Notes: generated by a model from the sequence alone, not told the origin. A stretch of 64,000 bases of DNA from Deltaproteobacteria bacterium (GCA_020632665.1 JACKFC010000012.1:78877-142876); one strand, 5' to 3'. Shown: positions 53,697 through 63,630, counted from the stretch's first letter. Program-made: numbers and translations.

Positions 53697-54293
53697 TCAG
53701 GCCTGCCGCAGCAGCCGGCCCAACGCCATCAGCGGCAGCCCTTCGATCGCGGTCGGATCTTCGCACGTCACGCGGTCCATCAGCCAGGGCCCACCGGCCT
53801 CGATCTTGTAGGCGCCGGCGCAATCCCAGGTCTCGTCGCGCAGGACGATGTCGCGCGCCTCGTCCTCGGCGAAGTTGCGCATCGTCACCTGCACCACCTC
53901 GTGCGCCTCGAGCAGCCGCCCGCCGGGCAGCGCGAGGGCGACCGCGGTGAAGAGCTCGTGCGTGCGCCCGGCCAGCGTCATCAGTTGCTCGACCGCCGCC
54001 TCGGGCGTGCCGGGCTTGCCGAGCAGCCGCTCGATGCCGTCGAGGCCGGCCAAGACCACGCCCTGGTCGGCGCCGATGATCAGCGCGCCCTCGTAGCCGG
54101 GCAGCTCTTGCACGGCGCAGGCTTTGAACGCCGCCCGCAGCGCCACGGTGCTGCGCGGACCGTCGGCGAGGATGTCCGACTCCTCGATGGGCGGCGCGAC
54201 CGACTCGAATTCCAGCCCCAGGCGCTCGAGCTGGGCCCGGCGATAGCGTGAGGTCGAGGCCAGGACCAGGGGCGCGGGGAGGAAGATGCTCAT
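53697..54293 (-). CDS. maf: Maf family nucleotide pyrophosphatase
   Basis: The 198-residue protein matches Maf: LVLASTSRYRRAQLERLGLE near the start, IIGADQGVVL near residue 72 (the catalytic Asp), and GKPGTPEAAVEQLMTLAGRT. The SRYRR-type loop resembles YceF-like Maf proteins, which hydrolyse m7GTP, rather than dTTP/UTP types. The ATG overlaps the hutH stop by one base (ATGA), so the two are coupled. The frame upstream runs antisense to hutH and is not real. Confidence 0.88.
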   Translation of the reverse strand: MSIFLPAPLVLASTSRYRRAQLERLGLEFESVAPPIEESDILADGPRSTVALRAAFKACAVQELPGYEGALIIGADQGVVLAGLDGIERLLGKPGTPEAAVEQLMTLAGRTHELFTAVALALPGGRLLEAHEVVQVTMRNFAEDEARDIVLRDETWDCAGAYKIEAGGPWLMDRVTCEDPTAIEGLPLMALGRLLRQA

Positions 54294-55873
54294 CAGGCGA
54301 GCTCCGGAACGGCGGCGCGGACCGAGGCTTCGAGCGCGCCGCTGCGCACCAACTCCGCCGCGGCCTCGATATCGCCGTGCAGCACCCGGTCCTCGTGCAG
54401 GCCGGCGACGACCTCGCGGATCGCGGCGTGGGCTGCGCTGGTGCCGAGGCCGGGGCGGAGCGGGGCGCGCAGATCGACGGCCTGCGCGGCGGCGAGCAGC
54501 TCGATGCCGACCACGCGCTCGAGGTTGCCGACCACGTCGAGCCAGCGCCGCGCCGCGATCGGCCCCATCGAGACGTGATCTTCGCGGCTCGCCGAGCTGG
54601 GGATTGAGTCGACCGAGGCCGGCATCGAGAGGCCCTTGCACTCGCTGACCAGCGCGGTGGCGGTGACCTGCGCGATCATCAGGCCCGACTCCAGGCCGGG
54701 GTCGCGGGCGAGGAAGGCCGGCAGACCGTTGGAGAGGTGCGGATTGACCAACTGCTCGACCCGGCGCTCGCAGATCGAGGCCAGCGACGTCAGGGCGATG
54801 CGGGCGAAATCGCAGACCAAGCTGACCGGCTGGCCGTGGAAGTTGCCGCCGGAGATCACCGCCCCTTCGGGCACGTCGCCGTCGTCGGCGCCGGGGAAGA
54901 CCAGCGGATTGTCGGTGACCGAGGCGATCTCGACTGCCAGCACCCGACGGACGTGGGCGATCGCGTCGCGCGCGGCGCCGTGAACCTGCGGCGCGCAGCG
55001 GAACGAATAGGGATCTTGCACCCGATTGCAGTCCTTGTGGCTGGCGATCAGCGGGCTGCCGGCGCAGAGGGCGCGGAAATTGGCCGCGACCGCGCGCTGA
55101 CCGTCGTAGGGCCGCAGGTCGTGGATGCGCGGATCGGCGGGCCGGGTCGAGCCGAGGAAGCCCTCGATCGAGAGCGCCGCGGCGATATCGGCGGCGCGCA
55201 GGGCGCGTTCCGACCGTTCGAGCGCGTGCAGGGCGATGGCCATCATCACCTGTGTGCCGTTGATCAGCGCCAGGCCTTCTTTCGCCGCCAGCTCGATCGG
55301 CTGCAGGCCGACGCGGGCCAACGCTGCGCCGCCGTCGAGGTAGGCGCCGTCGGTGGTCGCGTCGGGATCGCCACCAGGGCCGATCTCGGCCTGCCCTTCG
55401 CCGACCAGGACCAGCGCCAGGTGCGCAAGCGGGGCGAGATCGCCGGACGCGCCGACCGAGCCCTGCTCCGGCACGCGGGGGTGCACGCGCCGCTCCAACA
55501 TGGCGAGCAACATCTCGATCACGTCGGCGCGCACGCCGGAATGGCCGGCAGCGAGGACCTGCGCGCGCAGCAGCAGGAGCATCCGCACCACGGCTCGCGG
55601 CAGCGGCGCGCCGACGCCAGCGGCGTGGCTGCGGACCAGGTTCAGCTGCAGCCGGCGCAACGCCGTCGGCTCGATGCGGACCTCGGCCAGCGCACCGAAG
55701 CCGGTGTTGATGCCGTAGTGGGCTTGGCCGTCGGCGAGGCTGGCCTCGACCACGCCACGGGCGGCCGCGACGCCGACGCGGGCGCCCTCCCCCAGCCGCG
55801 CGTGGGCGCGACCGTGGCCGATATCGAGGACGTCCTCGACGCTGATGGGCGAACCGACTTCGACGCTGCGCAT
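54293..55873 (-). CDS. hutH: Histidine ammonia-lyase
   Basis: The 526-residue enzyme removes ammonia from histidine to give urocanate. The Ala-Ser-Gly triplet that forms the MIO cofactor is at 142-144 (SVGASGDLAPLAHLALVLVG). NGTQVMMAIAL near 190, the QDPYSFRCAPQVHG segment and FHGQPVSLVCDFARI complete the active site. No hutU, hutI or hutG is nearby, so the pathway genes are elsewhere; MIO enzymes include other aromatic amino acid lyases, but these motifs and length fit HutH best. GGGAGGGG precedes the ATG. Confidence 0.93.
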   Translation of the reverse strand: MRSVEVGSPISVEDVLDIGHGRAHARLGEGARVGVAAARGVVEASLADGQAHYGINTGFGALAEVRIEPTALRRLQLNLVRSHAAGVGAPLPRAVVRMLLLLRAQVLAAGHSGVRADVIEMLLAMLERRVHPRVPEQGSVGASGDLAPLAHLALVLVGEGQAEIGPGGDPDATTDGAYLDGGAALARVGLQPIELAAKEGLALINGTQVMMAIALHALERSERALRAADIAAALSIEGFLGSTRPADPRIHDLRPYDGQRAVAANFRALCAGSPLIASHKDCNRVQDPYSFRCAPQVHGAARDAIAHVRRVLAVEIASVTDNPLVFPGADDGDVPEGAVISGGNFHGQPVSLVCDFARIALTSLASICERRVEQLVNPHLSNGLPAFLARDPGLESGLMIAQVTATALVSECKGLSMPASVDSIPSSASREDHVSMGPIAARRWLDVVGNLERVVGIELLAAAQAVDLRAPLRPGLGTSAAHAAIREVVAGLHEDRVLHGDIEAAAELVRSGALEASVRAAVPELA

Positions 55874-55912
55874 GCCCCCTCCCGGAATTGCGGGGGCCAG
55901 AGCATCGCCGAT

Positions 55913-57145
55913 TCAGAACGCGCCGGAAAGCCCGACGCGCGTGCCACCCGGCCCGGCGGCGAAGAGCGGACGCACGCCGTAGGTGGCGCGACTCGAGACC
56001 ATCAGCCAGATCGCGCCGACCAGGACCGGCGTGGTCGCGGCCATCGTGATCTGGCCAGCGCGGCACAGGCCCGGCTCGTCGTCCTGCGAGCAGCCGGCCC
56101 CGGCCAGGGCGACGCCGGCGACCAGGCCCATCCCGCCGAGGGCCGTGAAGGTCAGCCCGGTGACGAAGGGGCCTCTCTGCAGGCCGCGGGCGCGGATCTG
56201 CAGCGGGCCGGCATCGGCCGGCAGGTGCGGCACCAGCAGCTTGTCCGGGCGATCGTCGCGCGAACGCAGCACCAGCGGCCGCGAAGGATCGACGTGGCGG
56301 ACGCAGGGCGTGGTGCAGCGGGCCTGGTCGTCTTGGATCACGTCCCAGCGGTGGTCGGCGTCGGCGGCGACCACGTCGACCTGGACCGTTCCCGGCGGCG
56401 GCGAAGGCGGGGCGCGGCCCGGGACCGGCTCGAGGAAGACCTGGATCGGCGCGGCGCAGTCGGCCGGTGGCGCCTCCGACGTGGCACCAGCGCAGGCCTC
56501 CGGCACGCCGGAGCGGCTGACGACGCGGACCTCGCGGGAGACCTTGCCGCCGGCCTCGCCGACCCGCGGGACGTCGGCGCTGGCCTCGATCGCGCCCTTG
56601 CTGCCGGCCTGCAGGATGTGCGCGCCGACCGAGACGGCGGTGACGACGTGGGTGACCTCGGCGCACGCGGCGCTGTTGGGGACGTCTTCGCCGCGCATGC
56701 CGTCCAGCCGCGCTTGGCCGACGACGTGGGTCTCGACCTGCAGCGAGCCGCTGCGCTTCAGCTCGGCCTGCAGCGTCACCGCGGCGAGCGGCAGCTTGGC
56801 GTAGAGCTCGGCTTCCCGCTCGATCTGCAGCGATTCCCGCGCCGGTGTGGTGCGCATCCAGCGGTAGACGCCACCGAGCTGGCAGGAGGGCAAGAGGCGC
56901 AGCGCGCAGCCGGAGAACGCCACGCCGACCGCGCCGCGCTGCAGCTGGGTCTCGAGGTTGGCCTTCTCGGCGGCGGACCACTCCGTCACCAACAAGCTGG
57001 TCTGCGAGAGGCCCACCCGGCAACGCGCGCTCGCGGCGGGCGGATCCGGAAAGAGGTTGGCGCCGCCACAGCCGCCGAGGCCCGCGATGGGCAACAGCAG
57101 CAGCGACTGCAGCGTGGCTGCGAAGACCTTGCGTCGCGAGTTCAT
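55913..57145 (-). CDS. Hypothetical lipoprotein, 410 residues
   Basis: The protein starts with a lipoprotein signal (FAATLQSLLLLPIAGLGGC). It has paired cysteines (SARCRVG, FSGCALRLLPSCQLGG, ARCTTPCVRH) and a C-terminal membrane-like segment (FTALGGMGLVAGVALAGAGC), then a beta-rich end. No family was recognised. The middle (KVSREVRVVSRSGVPEACAG; VQVDVVAADADHRWDVIQDD) is beta-rich and resembles the PEGA-type carboxypeptidase-regulatory lipoproteins common in Myxococcota, but weakly. It lies 39 bases upstream of hutH on the same strand. Confidence 0.65.
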   Translation of the reverse strand: MNSRRKVFAATLQSLLLLPIAGLGGCGGANLFPDPPAASARCRVGLSQTSLLVTEWSAAEKANLETQLQRGAVGVAFSGCALRLLPSCQLGGVYRWMRTTPARESLQIEREAELYAKLPLAAVTLQAELKRSGSLQVETHVVGQARLDGMRGEDVPNSAACAEVTHVVTAVSVGAHILQAGSKGAIEASADVPRVGEAGGKVSREVRVVSRSGVPEACAGATSEAPPADCAAPIQVFLEPVPGRAPPSPPPGTVQVDVVAADADHRWDVIQDDQARCTTPCVRHVDPSRPLVLRSRDDRPDKLLVPHLPADAGPLQIRARGLQRGPFVTGLTFTALGGMGLVAGVALAGAGCSQDDEPGLCRAGQITMAATTPVLVGAIWLMVSSRATYGVRPLFAAGPGGTRVGLSGAF

Positions 57146-57316
57146 GCGTTCTCCCCGGTCGAGACTGCCCTTCCGCGGCCTACGGTAGCTGCTGGAGCGA
57201 GCGCGCGCCAAATCCCGACCGCGCGGTGGTGCATGGCTACTCCGGTGGGTTGGGGGGCGTGGTGGCTTTCGTGGGGACCGACATCGGGGCACCTACACCA
57301 GGCAGCCGACGAGAGA

Positions 57317-60300
57317 TCACGGGCAGCCAGGATGCGGCGCCGACACGCACCCCTTTGCCCCATCGCACGCGTCGGCCGTACAGACCTTGCCGTCGTCACA
57401 GGCCACCGCCCCGAGGCCGAGGCACGCACCCGATCCAGCGCAGCTGCCAACTCCCCACGCGTCGGTCCGGATCACCTCGGCCCGCTCGACGCCCCCGACG
57501 GTCGCAGCACCAGCGACGAGGAGGTCGCCGACGAGTGAGAGGTGCAGCGCACGCGCCGCGTGCCCAGACGACGCCGAGGCCGCGCGCTGCCACGCCAGCC
57601 GCCCCTCGGCGTCGATCGCGAAGAGGCCGACCTGGCCGTCGTCGACCCCGAGGCTGGCCAGCCCGACGAAGCCACCGACGGCGTCCGCGGCGAGGTCGAG
57701 CCCGCGTGCCGCACCACCGAGCAGCGGGTGCTCCTTGCTCCACAGCGCGCCGCCTTTGTCGTCCACGGCGACGAGCCAGACCCGCCGAGCGCCGCCCTTG
57801 CCGGCCCAGCCAGCGCCGAGCGACCCAGCGCCCAGCGGCACCACCGCGCGCAGCCCTCCGAGGCCCGAGGTCGGCTTGTGGGTCTGCTGCCAGAGCGTCT
57901 TGCCACTGCCGTCCTGGCGGACCATCCAGCCCAAGCCGGTGTCCACCGCGCCGCTCTGCCCGACCATGAGCGCGTCCGTGCCGACGGCCCGCACACCGTC
58001 CAGGCGCGACCCATCGGGCGACGCTCCGACCGTGACCAAGGGGCCGACGACGTCATTCACGGCCGTACGGCAGGCGAAGCCCTGGGGCTTGCCCTGGCCG
58101 TCGAGTCGCGTGCCGACCGCGACGCGCCAGCCAGACGGCACGACCGTGGCCGCGACCACGCGTGGCGTATCGCCCGCGGCCAGCGTGGTCCACTTGGCGT
58201 TGCTGCTCCAGCGCGCCGCGCCGGTCATGCCGACGCCGAAGTGCGCGATGAGCAACGCGCCGCCACCGGTATGACCATAGACGCTTGCCGGACCGCCCGG
58301 GTCGAGCACCATCGCGGTGACCTCTCCGCTGATGCCCTGCGGCCGGTGGTCAGCGATCACCCCACCGCGGCCGTCCCGGACCCGAAGCAGTGGAACCAGC
58401 GGCCCGCTGGCCTGCAGCGCCTCGCCCCCGGCCTCGAGCCCGATGCCGTCGGCCGTCAGGGCCGCGCCCGCCATCCGCCCCCCGACGGCAGCGCCGAGCG
58501 TGCTGCCCAGCCGAGGCTTGGCCGAACCGCAGCCGCCGGAGGCGTCGCACGCCGCGGTGAGGCTGCAGGGCCCGGCGTCGTCGCAATCGGTCGCGGCGGC
58601 GGCGGCGGTGTGCTCACAGCCGGCGTCGCTCGCGCAGTGGTCGTGGGTGCAGGACTTGCCATCGTCGCACCCCTTCGAGCCGAGCGCCCAACAGGCGCCG
58701 GCCTTGGCACACGAGGCGTGTCCGTACGCGTCGAGGCGGAGGGTCCAGGGGTGGGTGACGCCTTTGTAGCTCTCGGCGCCACTGCCGACGACGAAGACGC
58801 TGTCGTCCCCACCGACCCAAGCGGCTGCCGGGGTGTTCGCGTAATGACCATAGTCGGTGGTGCCGATGAGCACACCAGCTGAGTTCAGACGCAGGCTGCG
58901 GGCGAGGTTGTTGGCGCTGCCGAAGACGTGGATCGCGCCGCTGCTGTGGACGCCGACGGCCCCGACCAACATGCCGAAGCCTTTGGGCAGATACTCGCGG
59001 CGCCAGCGGAGCCGGCCGGACGGGTCCAGTGCCATCACCCACCCGGCATAGGCGCCCGAGCTGAAGTCGCCCGCTGCGACCAATCCACCGGACCATCGGG
59101 CGATCTGTGCGACGTGGATCGATGACCGGGCGTTGGGCACCCGACGATGCCAGCGTAGCGCGCCATTGGCAGATCGCCGCTCGAAGAGCGTCAGCACGCC
59201 GCGGTCGTCGCCGCCGAGGACGGCACCATCCCCGTCGGCGACGGCGGCGGTCCAGCGCGCGTCGCTGCCGCTCTGGTCGTCGATCTTCCACTTCAGCTGC
59301 GTCGTCGCCGAGAGACCTACGACCAGCGGCCGCGGCGAAGACTTGCCCACCACCATATGGCCACAGGCGACGATGGTCTCGCCGACGGCCGCGGCCGCGT
59401 GCAGCTCGCCCTGCCACTGCGAGAATTGTCGGCTCGCCTTGACCTGCCCCGCTGCGTCCGTCGCGACCGCCCATGCGCGCGCCCCGGCGCCCTCGTTCTG
59501 ATAGCCGACCAGCATCAGGCCACCCGAGGCGGTGGCCGCGGCGGCCTCGAATTGGTCCAGCAACGCGGAGTCTCCGTAGCGAGTGAACCAGGTCTGCTTG
59601 CCTGTGCCGTCGATGCGCACGACCAGGCCCTGCCACGCGGGCTTCGGCTTGCTGCCGTCCAGGCCGCGCCCGACCAACCACGCGCCGCCGGCCGTGTCGC
59701 TGACGAGGGCCCGGATGTCGGTCACGCCTTTGGCGTCGAAATAGCGCTGGTGCAGCTTGTCGACCGCCCCCTGGCACGTGCCCGACGTGCAGATGCCGCC
59801 GATCGTGCAGCCGTCCGGACCTTCGCAGGGCGCGTTGTCGTTGAACGCGGTGTTCACGCAGCCCTTGGTCGCCGTGCAGACGTCCTTGGTGCAGGGCTCA
59901 CCGTCGTCGCATTGCTTCGCCACGCCGCCGCCGCAGATCCCCTTGCTGCAGACGGTGTCGATCACGCATGCGTCGCCGTCGTCGCACGTGGCGGTCGAAG
60001 AGGCGTCGTGGACGCAGCCCTTGACCTGGTCGCAGGCGTCGGCGGTGCAGGTATTGCCGTCGTCGCAGCTCACCGCCTTGCCGACGCATTTGCCGGCGGT
60101 GCAGACCTCGCCCTCGGTACATTTGCTGCCGTCGTCGCACGCCCCCAGCGCGGCCGTGTGCGCGCAGCCCGCGGAGGAGCAGGCATCGGCGGTGCACGGG
60201 TCGCCGTCGTCGCAGTCGATCGCGGTGCCGGTGCAGACCCCTCCCTGGCAGGCGTCCTTGCCCGTGCAGACGTCGCCATCGTCACAGGCCTTCGCCGCCG

Positions 60301-62797
60301 CCGCGGTGAAGACACAGCCGAGCTCGGCGTCACATGCGTCGTCGGTGCAGATATTGTCGTCGCCGCAGACCTTGTTCTCGACGCCGCAGCCCCCCGTCTT
60401 CGCGTCGCAGAAGACGCTCTTGCAGGCATCGGACGCGCCACAATCCTTCGCTTCGCCGGTGCAGCCGGTCGCCGCGCAGGCGTCGCCGACGGTACAGGGA
60501 TCTCCGTCGTCGCAGACCTTGCCGAGCGCCATCGGTCCGGCCCCGCAGCTGCCGGTCTTCGGGTCGCAGACTTGCGTCGCGCAGCCGACCCCCGGCTTGC
60601 AGGTGACGGTGGAGACAGGGTTCGGCTTGCAGCGAAATGGCTTGCTGCCCTGGTCGCAGTAGAGCTTGCCGGTGCACTGGTCGTCGTCTTCGAAGCGCAC
60701 GCAATTGTCGTCGAGGTTGCAGTCGCACAGGTTCGCGCCGCCGACGCAGCCACCTTGGAAGCAGGTATCGTATGCGGTGCAGGGATTGCCGTCGGCGTCG
60801 CAGCGGGCGAAGGAGCGCACTGGGACCATGCTGCACGTGCCGGTCTTGGGGTCGCAGCGATTGGCCAGGCAGGCGTCGTCCTGCCAACTCGGGCAGGTGA
60901 CGATGGTCTTCGGGTTGGGCACGCAGACGTTCGATTGTTTGGCGCAGTAGAGCGTGCCGGTGCACAGGCTGCCGTCCTCGTGCGCGGCGCAGTCTCCGTC
61001 CTGCTGACACGGGCAGACGTTCGCGCTGGCTTGGCACCCACCCTCGAAGCAGCTGTCGTAGGGCGTGCAGGGGTTGCTGTCCGCGTCGCAGGTGACGCCA
61101 TCGGGCAGCGGAACCATTTTGCAGGTTCCCGACTTGGGCTGACAGCGGTTCTGTAGGCACGCCGTGTCTGCGCCGGGCGGGCAATACGGGATGGTGGCCG
61201 GGTTCAGCCGGCACTTGCCGACCGAGACGTCACAGAAGAGCGAGCCGTTGCACTTGTCGCCGTCCTCGAAGGCGGCGCAATCCTTGTCGGCCGTGCACTC
61301 GCAGAGGAAGACCGCACCGACCGTGCAGGCGCCGTCCTTGCAGGCGTCGCCTTGGGTGCAGGCGCTGCCGTCGGCGTCGCAGGTGACGCCGTCGGGCAGC
61401 GGCACCATCGCGCAGGCGCCCGTCTTGCTGTCGCAGCGATTCTCGGCGCACGCCGTGTCCTGGGCCGCGCTGCAGGTCACGACCGTCAGCGGGTTGATCT
61501 GGCAGGCGCCCGTCGCTTGGTTGCAGAAGAGGGTGCCGTTGCAGGCGTCGCCGTCTTCGTGTTTGGCGCAATCGGCGTTCGACCCGCATTGGCAGATCCC
61601 GGTGCCGCTCTGGCAGCTGCCGCTCTTGCAGACGTCGCCGACCGTACACGGGTCGCCGTCGCTGCACACCGTGCCGTCCGGGCGCGGCTGCATGACGCAG
61701 GCGCCCTTGCTCGGCACGCAGGTATTGGCCATGCAGGCGGTGTCGTCCACGCTCGCGCAGGTCACCACGGAGAACGGGTTCACTTGGCAGAGGCCCGATG
61801 GGATGTCGCAATAAGGCACGCCGTCGCAGAGGTCGCCGTTGTCTGGGCAGTCGACGTGCGAGGTGCAGCACGTACCCGGCCCCGGCTTGCAGCTCCCCGC
61901 CTGGCAGAGGTCGCCTTTGGTGCAGACCACGCCGTCCTCGCAGGGTGTATCGTCCGGCCGCGGGGTGAGCGCACAGATCCCGGTCAGCGGATCACACGTA
62001 TTGGCGAGGCAGTCGGTATCCTTGCCGCTGCTGCATTGCACCACGGTGGCGGGGTTGACCTTGCAGACGGGCGTCGCGCCGCTCTTGTCGCAGTAGAGCG
62101 TGCCGTTGCACACGTTGCCGTCGTCCTTGCAGTCGGCGTCCTTGCTGCAGACGCAGATCCCGACGCCGGGTTGGCACGCACCCTCGTCATCGCAGCTGTC
62201 GTTCGCGGTGCAGGGCTCGCCGTCCTCGCACGTGTGGCCCGGCAGGATGGTGGAGTTGCACGCGCCCGAGCTGGGCTGGCACGCACCGACGGTGCAGGGG
62301 TCGCCGTCGTCGCAATCCTTGGCCTCGCCGGACGTACAGCCCCCCTGCTGGCACGTATCGACGAGCGTGCACGGGTCGCCGTCTTCGCAGACCGAGCCGT
62401 TCGGCCGCACGACCTCGTTGCAGCCGAACGAGGCGCATTCGAATGCCGTACAACTCGACCCGGTCGGGCCGCAGTCCGCCGCCGTCGTGCAGGGCGCAGG
62501 CGCGGCGCTGGCGTCGTCGCCCGCCGCGGCGTCGACCGGTGGCATCACAGCGTCGGCGTGGGCGTCCGAGGGCCTCCCGCTGTCCTGGGCGCGGGAGGTG
62601 TCGGCCGCGACGTCGTCCCCAACGTCGGCAGGCTGCCCAGTGTCGGAAGCCTGCCCGCCATCTCCGGCGCCACCGTCGAGGTTCGCAACGTCTGCGGTCG
62701 TGTCACCGGCCCCTGCACCCTCGGGGGCGTTCTCGCCACAGGCGAACAAACCAGCCACCGCCGCCATGAGCGCGAGCCTGTTCAGGGTGTGATGCAT
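57317..62797 (-). CDS. 1826-residue Cys-rich lipoprotein with propeller-like regions
   Basis: A lipoprotein signal (RLALMAAVAGLFAC, Cys20) anchors the protein. Residues 25-95 are acidic and disordered. From about 96 to 1010 run many Cys-rich repeats of two kinds, CDDGDPCTxxDxC and CNGTLYCDxxxxxCxxNPxT with CAxNxCDxxTGxC. A region of about 1015-1360 and another of about 1430-1775 have repeating beta segments like propellers (GDGAVLGGDDRGVLTLFERR; GGSYKGVTHPWTLRLDAYGH); each ends in a short Cys cluster (about 1365-1425 and 1787-1826). Likely a surface adhesin or scaffold. It is read leftward from a promoter-like site at 62907-62936. Confidence 0.82.
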   Translation of the reverse strand: MHHTLNRLALMAAVAGLFACGENAPEGAGAGDTTADVANLDGGAGDGGQASDTGQPADVGDDVAADTSRAQDSGRPSDAHADAVMPPVDAAAGDDASAAPAPCTTAADCGPTGSSCTAFECASFGCNEVVRPNGSVCEDGDPCTLVDTCQQGGCTSGEAKDCDDGDPCTVGACQPSSGACNSTILPGHTCEDGEPCTANDSCDDEGACQPGVGICVCSKDADCKDDGNVCNGTLYCDKSGATPVCKVNPATVVQCSSGKDTDCLANTCDPLTGICALTPRPDDTPCEDGVVCTKGDLCQAGSCKPGPGTCCTSHVDCPDNGDLCDGVPYCDIPSGLCQVNPFSVVTCASVDDTACMANTCVPSKGACVMQPRPDGTVCSDGDPCTVGDVCKSGSCQSGTGICQCGSNADCAKHEDGDACNGTLFCNQATGACQINPLTVVTCSAAQDTACAENRCDSKTGACAMVPLPDGVTCDADGSACTQGDACKDGACTVGAVFLCECTADKDCAAFEDGDKCNGSLFCDVSVGKCRLNPATIPYCPPGADTACLQNRCQPKSGTCKMVPLPDGVTCDADSNPCTPYDSCFEGGCQASANVCPCQQDGDCAAHEDGSLCTGTLYCAKQSNVCVPNPKTIVTCPSWQDDACLANRCDPKTGTCSMVPVRSFARCDADGNPCTAYDTCFQGGCVGGANLCDCNLDDNCVRFEDDDQCTGKLYCDQGSKPFRCKPNPVSTVTCKPGVGCATQVCDPKTGSCGAGPMALGKVCDDGDPCTVGDACAATGCTGEAKDCGASDACKSVFCDAKTGGCGVENKVCGDDNICTDDACDAELGCVFTAAAAKACDDGDVCTGKDACQGGVCTGTAIDCDDGDPCTADACSSAGCAHTAALGACDDGSKCTEGEVCTAGKCVGKAVSCDDGNTCTADACDQVKGCVHDASSTATCDDGDACVIDTVCSKGICGGGVAKQCDDGEPCTKDVCTATKGCVNTAFNDNAPCEGPDGCTIGGICTSGTCQGAVDKLHQRYFDAKGVTDIRALVSDTAGGAWLVGRGLDGSKPKPAWQGLVVRIDGTGKQTWFTRYGDSALLDQFEAAAATASGGLMLVGYQNEGAGARAWAVATDAAGQVKASRQFSQWQGELHAAAAVGETIVACGHMVVGKSSPRPLVVGLSATTQLKWKIDDQSGSDARWTAAVADGDGAVLGGDDRGVLTLFERRSANGALRWHRRVPNARSSIHVAQIARWSGGLVAAGDFSSGAYAGWVMALDPSGRLRWRREYLPKGFGMLVGAVGVHSSGAIHVFGSANNLARSLRLNSAGVLIGTTDYGHYANTPAAAWVGGDDSVFVVGSGAESYKGVTHPWTLRLDAYGHASCAKAGACWALGSKGCDDGKSCTHDHCASDAGCEHTAAAAATDCDDAGPCSLTAACDASGGCGSAKPRLGSTLGAAVGGRMAGAALTADGIGLEAGGEALQASGPLVPLLRVRDGRGGVIADHRPQGISGEVTAMVLDPGGPASVYGHTGGGALLIAHFGVGMTGAARWSSNAKWTTLAAGDTPRVVAATVVPSGWRVAVGTRLDGQGKPQGFACRTAVNDVVGPLVTVGASPDGSRLDGVRAVGTDALMVGQSGAVDTGLGWMVRQDGSGKTLWQQTHKPTSGLGGLRAVVPLGAGSLGAGWAGKGGARRVWLVAVDDKGGALWSKEHPLLGGAARGLDLAADAVGGFVGLASLGVDDGQVGLFAIDAEGRLAWQRAASASSGHAARALHLSLVGDLLVAGAATVGGVERAEVIRTDAWGVGSCAGSGACLGLGAVACDDGKVCTADACDGAKGCVSAPHPGCP

Positions 62798-62906
62798 GTC
62801 GCGCCGCCTCGTCTCGTTGTTGGCACCGACGATGCCGCCGATGCGCGGAGGGCGCTCGTCGCCCCCAGGTCGCCGCTCGAAGTGGGCAGCGCTACGCCAT
62901 CACCGG

Positions 62907-62936
62907 AACATAGCGTTGTTTCTTGTCTTTTGCCAA
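62907..62936 (-). promoter_or_regulatory. Possible promoter of the Cys-rich lipoprotein gene
   Basis: On the minus strand TTGGCA (62931-62936) and TATGTT (62907-62912) are 18 bases apart, in a short A/T-richer segment. Transcription would begin near 62900, about 100 bases before the start codon. Confidence 0.35.
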
Positions 62937-62967
62937 CTCACCGCCCGACTTGCTGCAGCCGCGAACA

Positions 62968-62979
62968 CAAGTATACTTG
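62968..62979 (+). promoter_or_regulatory. Operator-like palindrome over the vapBC -10 box
   Basis: CAAGTATACTTG is a perfect 12-base palindrome that begins 34 bases before the vapB start codon. It contains TATACT (62972-62977), a good -10 box, with TTGCTG (62950-62955) 16 bases upstream as a weak -35. A ribbon-helix-helix antitoxin would be expected to bind such a site and repress its own gene. Confidence 0.55.
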
Positions 62980-63001
62980 CGCTTCTACGTGGAGGGTTTC
63001 G

Positions 63002-63232
63002 ATGGCACAGGTGACACTCTACCTCGACGCCGAAGCCGAACAGCGCATGCGCCGTGCAGCAAAGGCGGCCGGTCTTTCGATGAGCGCTTGGCTTTCGCGT
63101 CTCGTCCGCGAGCGTACCGCGAGCGAGTGGCCCGAAGAGGTCGTCGAACTCGCCGGCGCGTGGCGCGACCTGCCCGATGCCGACGCGTTGCGCGACGATT
63201 GCGTCGCCGACGTGTTGCGCGAGGCGCTCTGA
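63002..63232 (+). CDS. vapB: Ribbon-helix-helix antitoxin (VapB-like)
   Basis: The 76-residue protein has an N-terminal ribbon-helix-helix domain (MAQVTLYLDAEAEQRMRRAA; KAAGLSMSAWLSRLVRERTA) of the CopG/MetJ type and a C-terminal part (EVVELAGAWRDLPDADALRD) that would wrap the toxin. GGAGGG is 5 bases before the ATG. Its TGA shares one base with the vapC ATG. It would neutralise the PIN toxin and bind the palindrome upstream. A much longer frame reaching to 61352 is antisense to the Cys-rich gene and not real. Confidence 0.85.
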   Translation: MAQVTLYLDAEAEQRMRRAAKAAGLSMSAWLSRLVRERTASEWPEEVVELAGAWRDLPDADALRDDCVADVLREAL

Positions 63233-63630
63233 TGGTCGTGCTCGATACCAACACGGTCATCTACTACTTCCGCGGTGAGGGCAACGTCGCCGAGCGGTTG
63301 CTCGCCTGTCGGCCCGACGAGGTGGCGCTGCCCGCCGTCGTCGTGTACGAACTGGAGACGGGCATCCGCAAGGCACCACGAGCCAACCGCCGCCGCGCGC
63401 AGCTGCAACGGCTGCTCGATGTCGTGGCTGTGCTGCCTTTCGACCGCGCCGCGGCCATAGAAGCGGCGGCGATCCGCGCGGAGCTAGAGGCAATCGGCAC
63501 GCCGATCGGGCCGATGGATACGCTCATCGCAGCGACCGCGCGGGCGGTCGGCGGCGTGCTGGTCACCCGAAACGTGCGGGAGTTCGGTCGTGTCCCTGGC
63601 CTGCGCGTCGAGAGTTGGTACGCGGAGTAG
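63232..63630 (+). CDS. vapC: PIN-domain toxin (VapC-like RNase)
   Basis: The 132-residue PIN-domain protein has the four acidic or polar positions expected: Asp5 (MVVLDTNTVIYYF), Glu40 (VVVYELETGIRK), Asp96 (GPMDTLIAATA) and Asn114 (VTRNVREFGRV). VapC toxins cut tRNA or rRNA; the target is unknown. It overlaps vapB by one base. The pair is near a transposase gene, in line with horizontal movement. Confidence 0.9.
   Translation: MVVLDTNTVIYYFRGEGNVAERLLACRPDEVALPAVVVYELETGIRKAPRANRRRAQLQRLLDVVAVLPFDRAAAIEAAAIRAELEAIGTPIGPMDTLIAATARAVGGVLVTRNVREFGRVPGLRVESWYAE

Noticed and set aside
61352..63232. 626-codon frame ending in VapB
   Set aside because: Only the last 76 codons have RHH features and a good ribosome-binding site; the rest is antisense to the Cys-rich lipoprotein gene.
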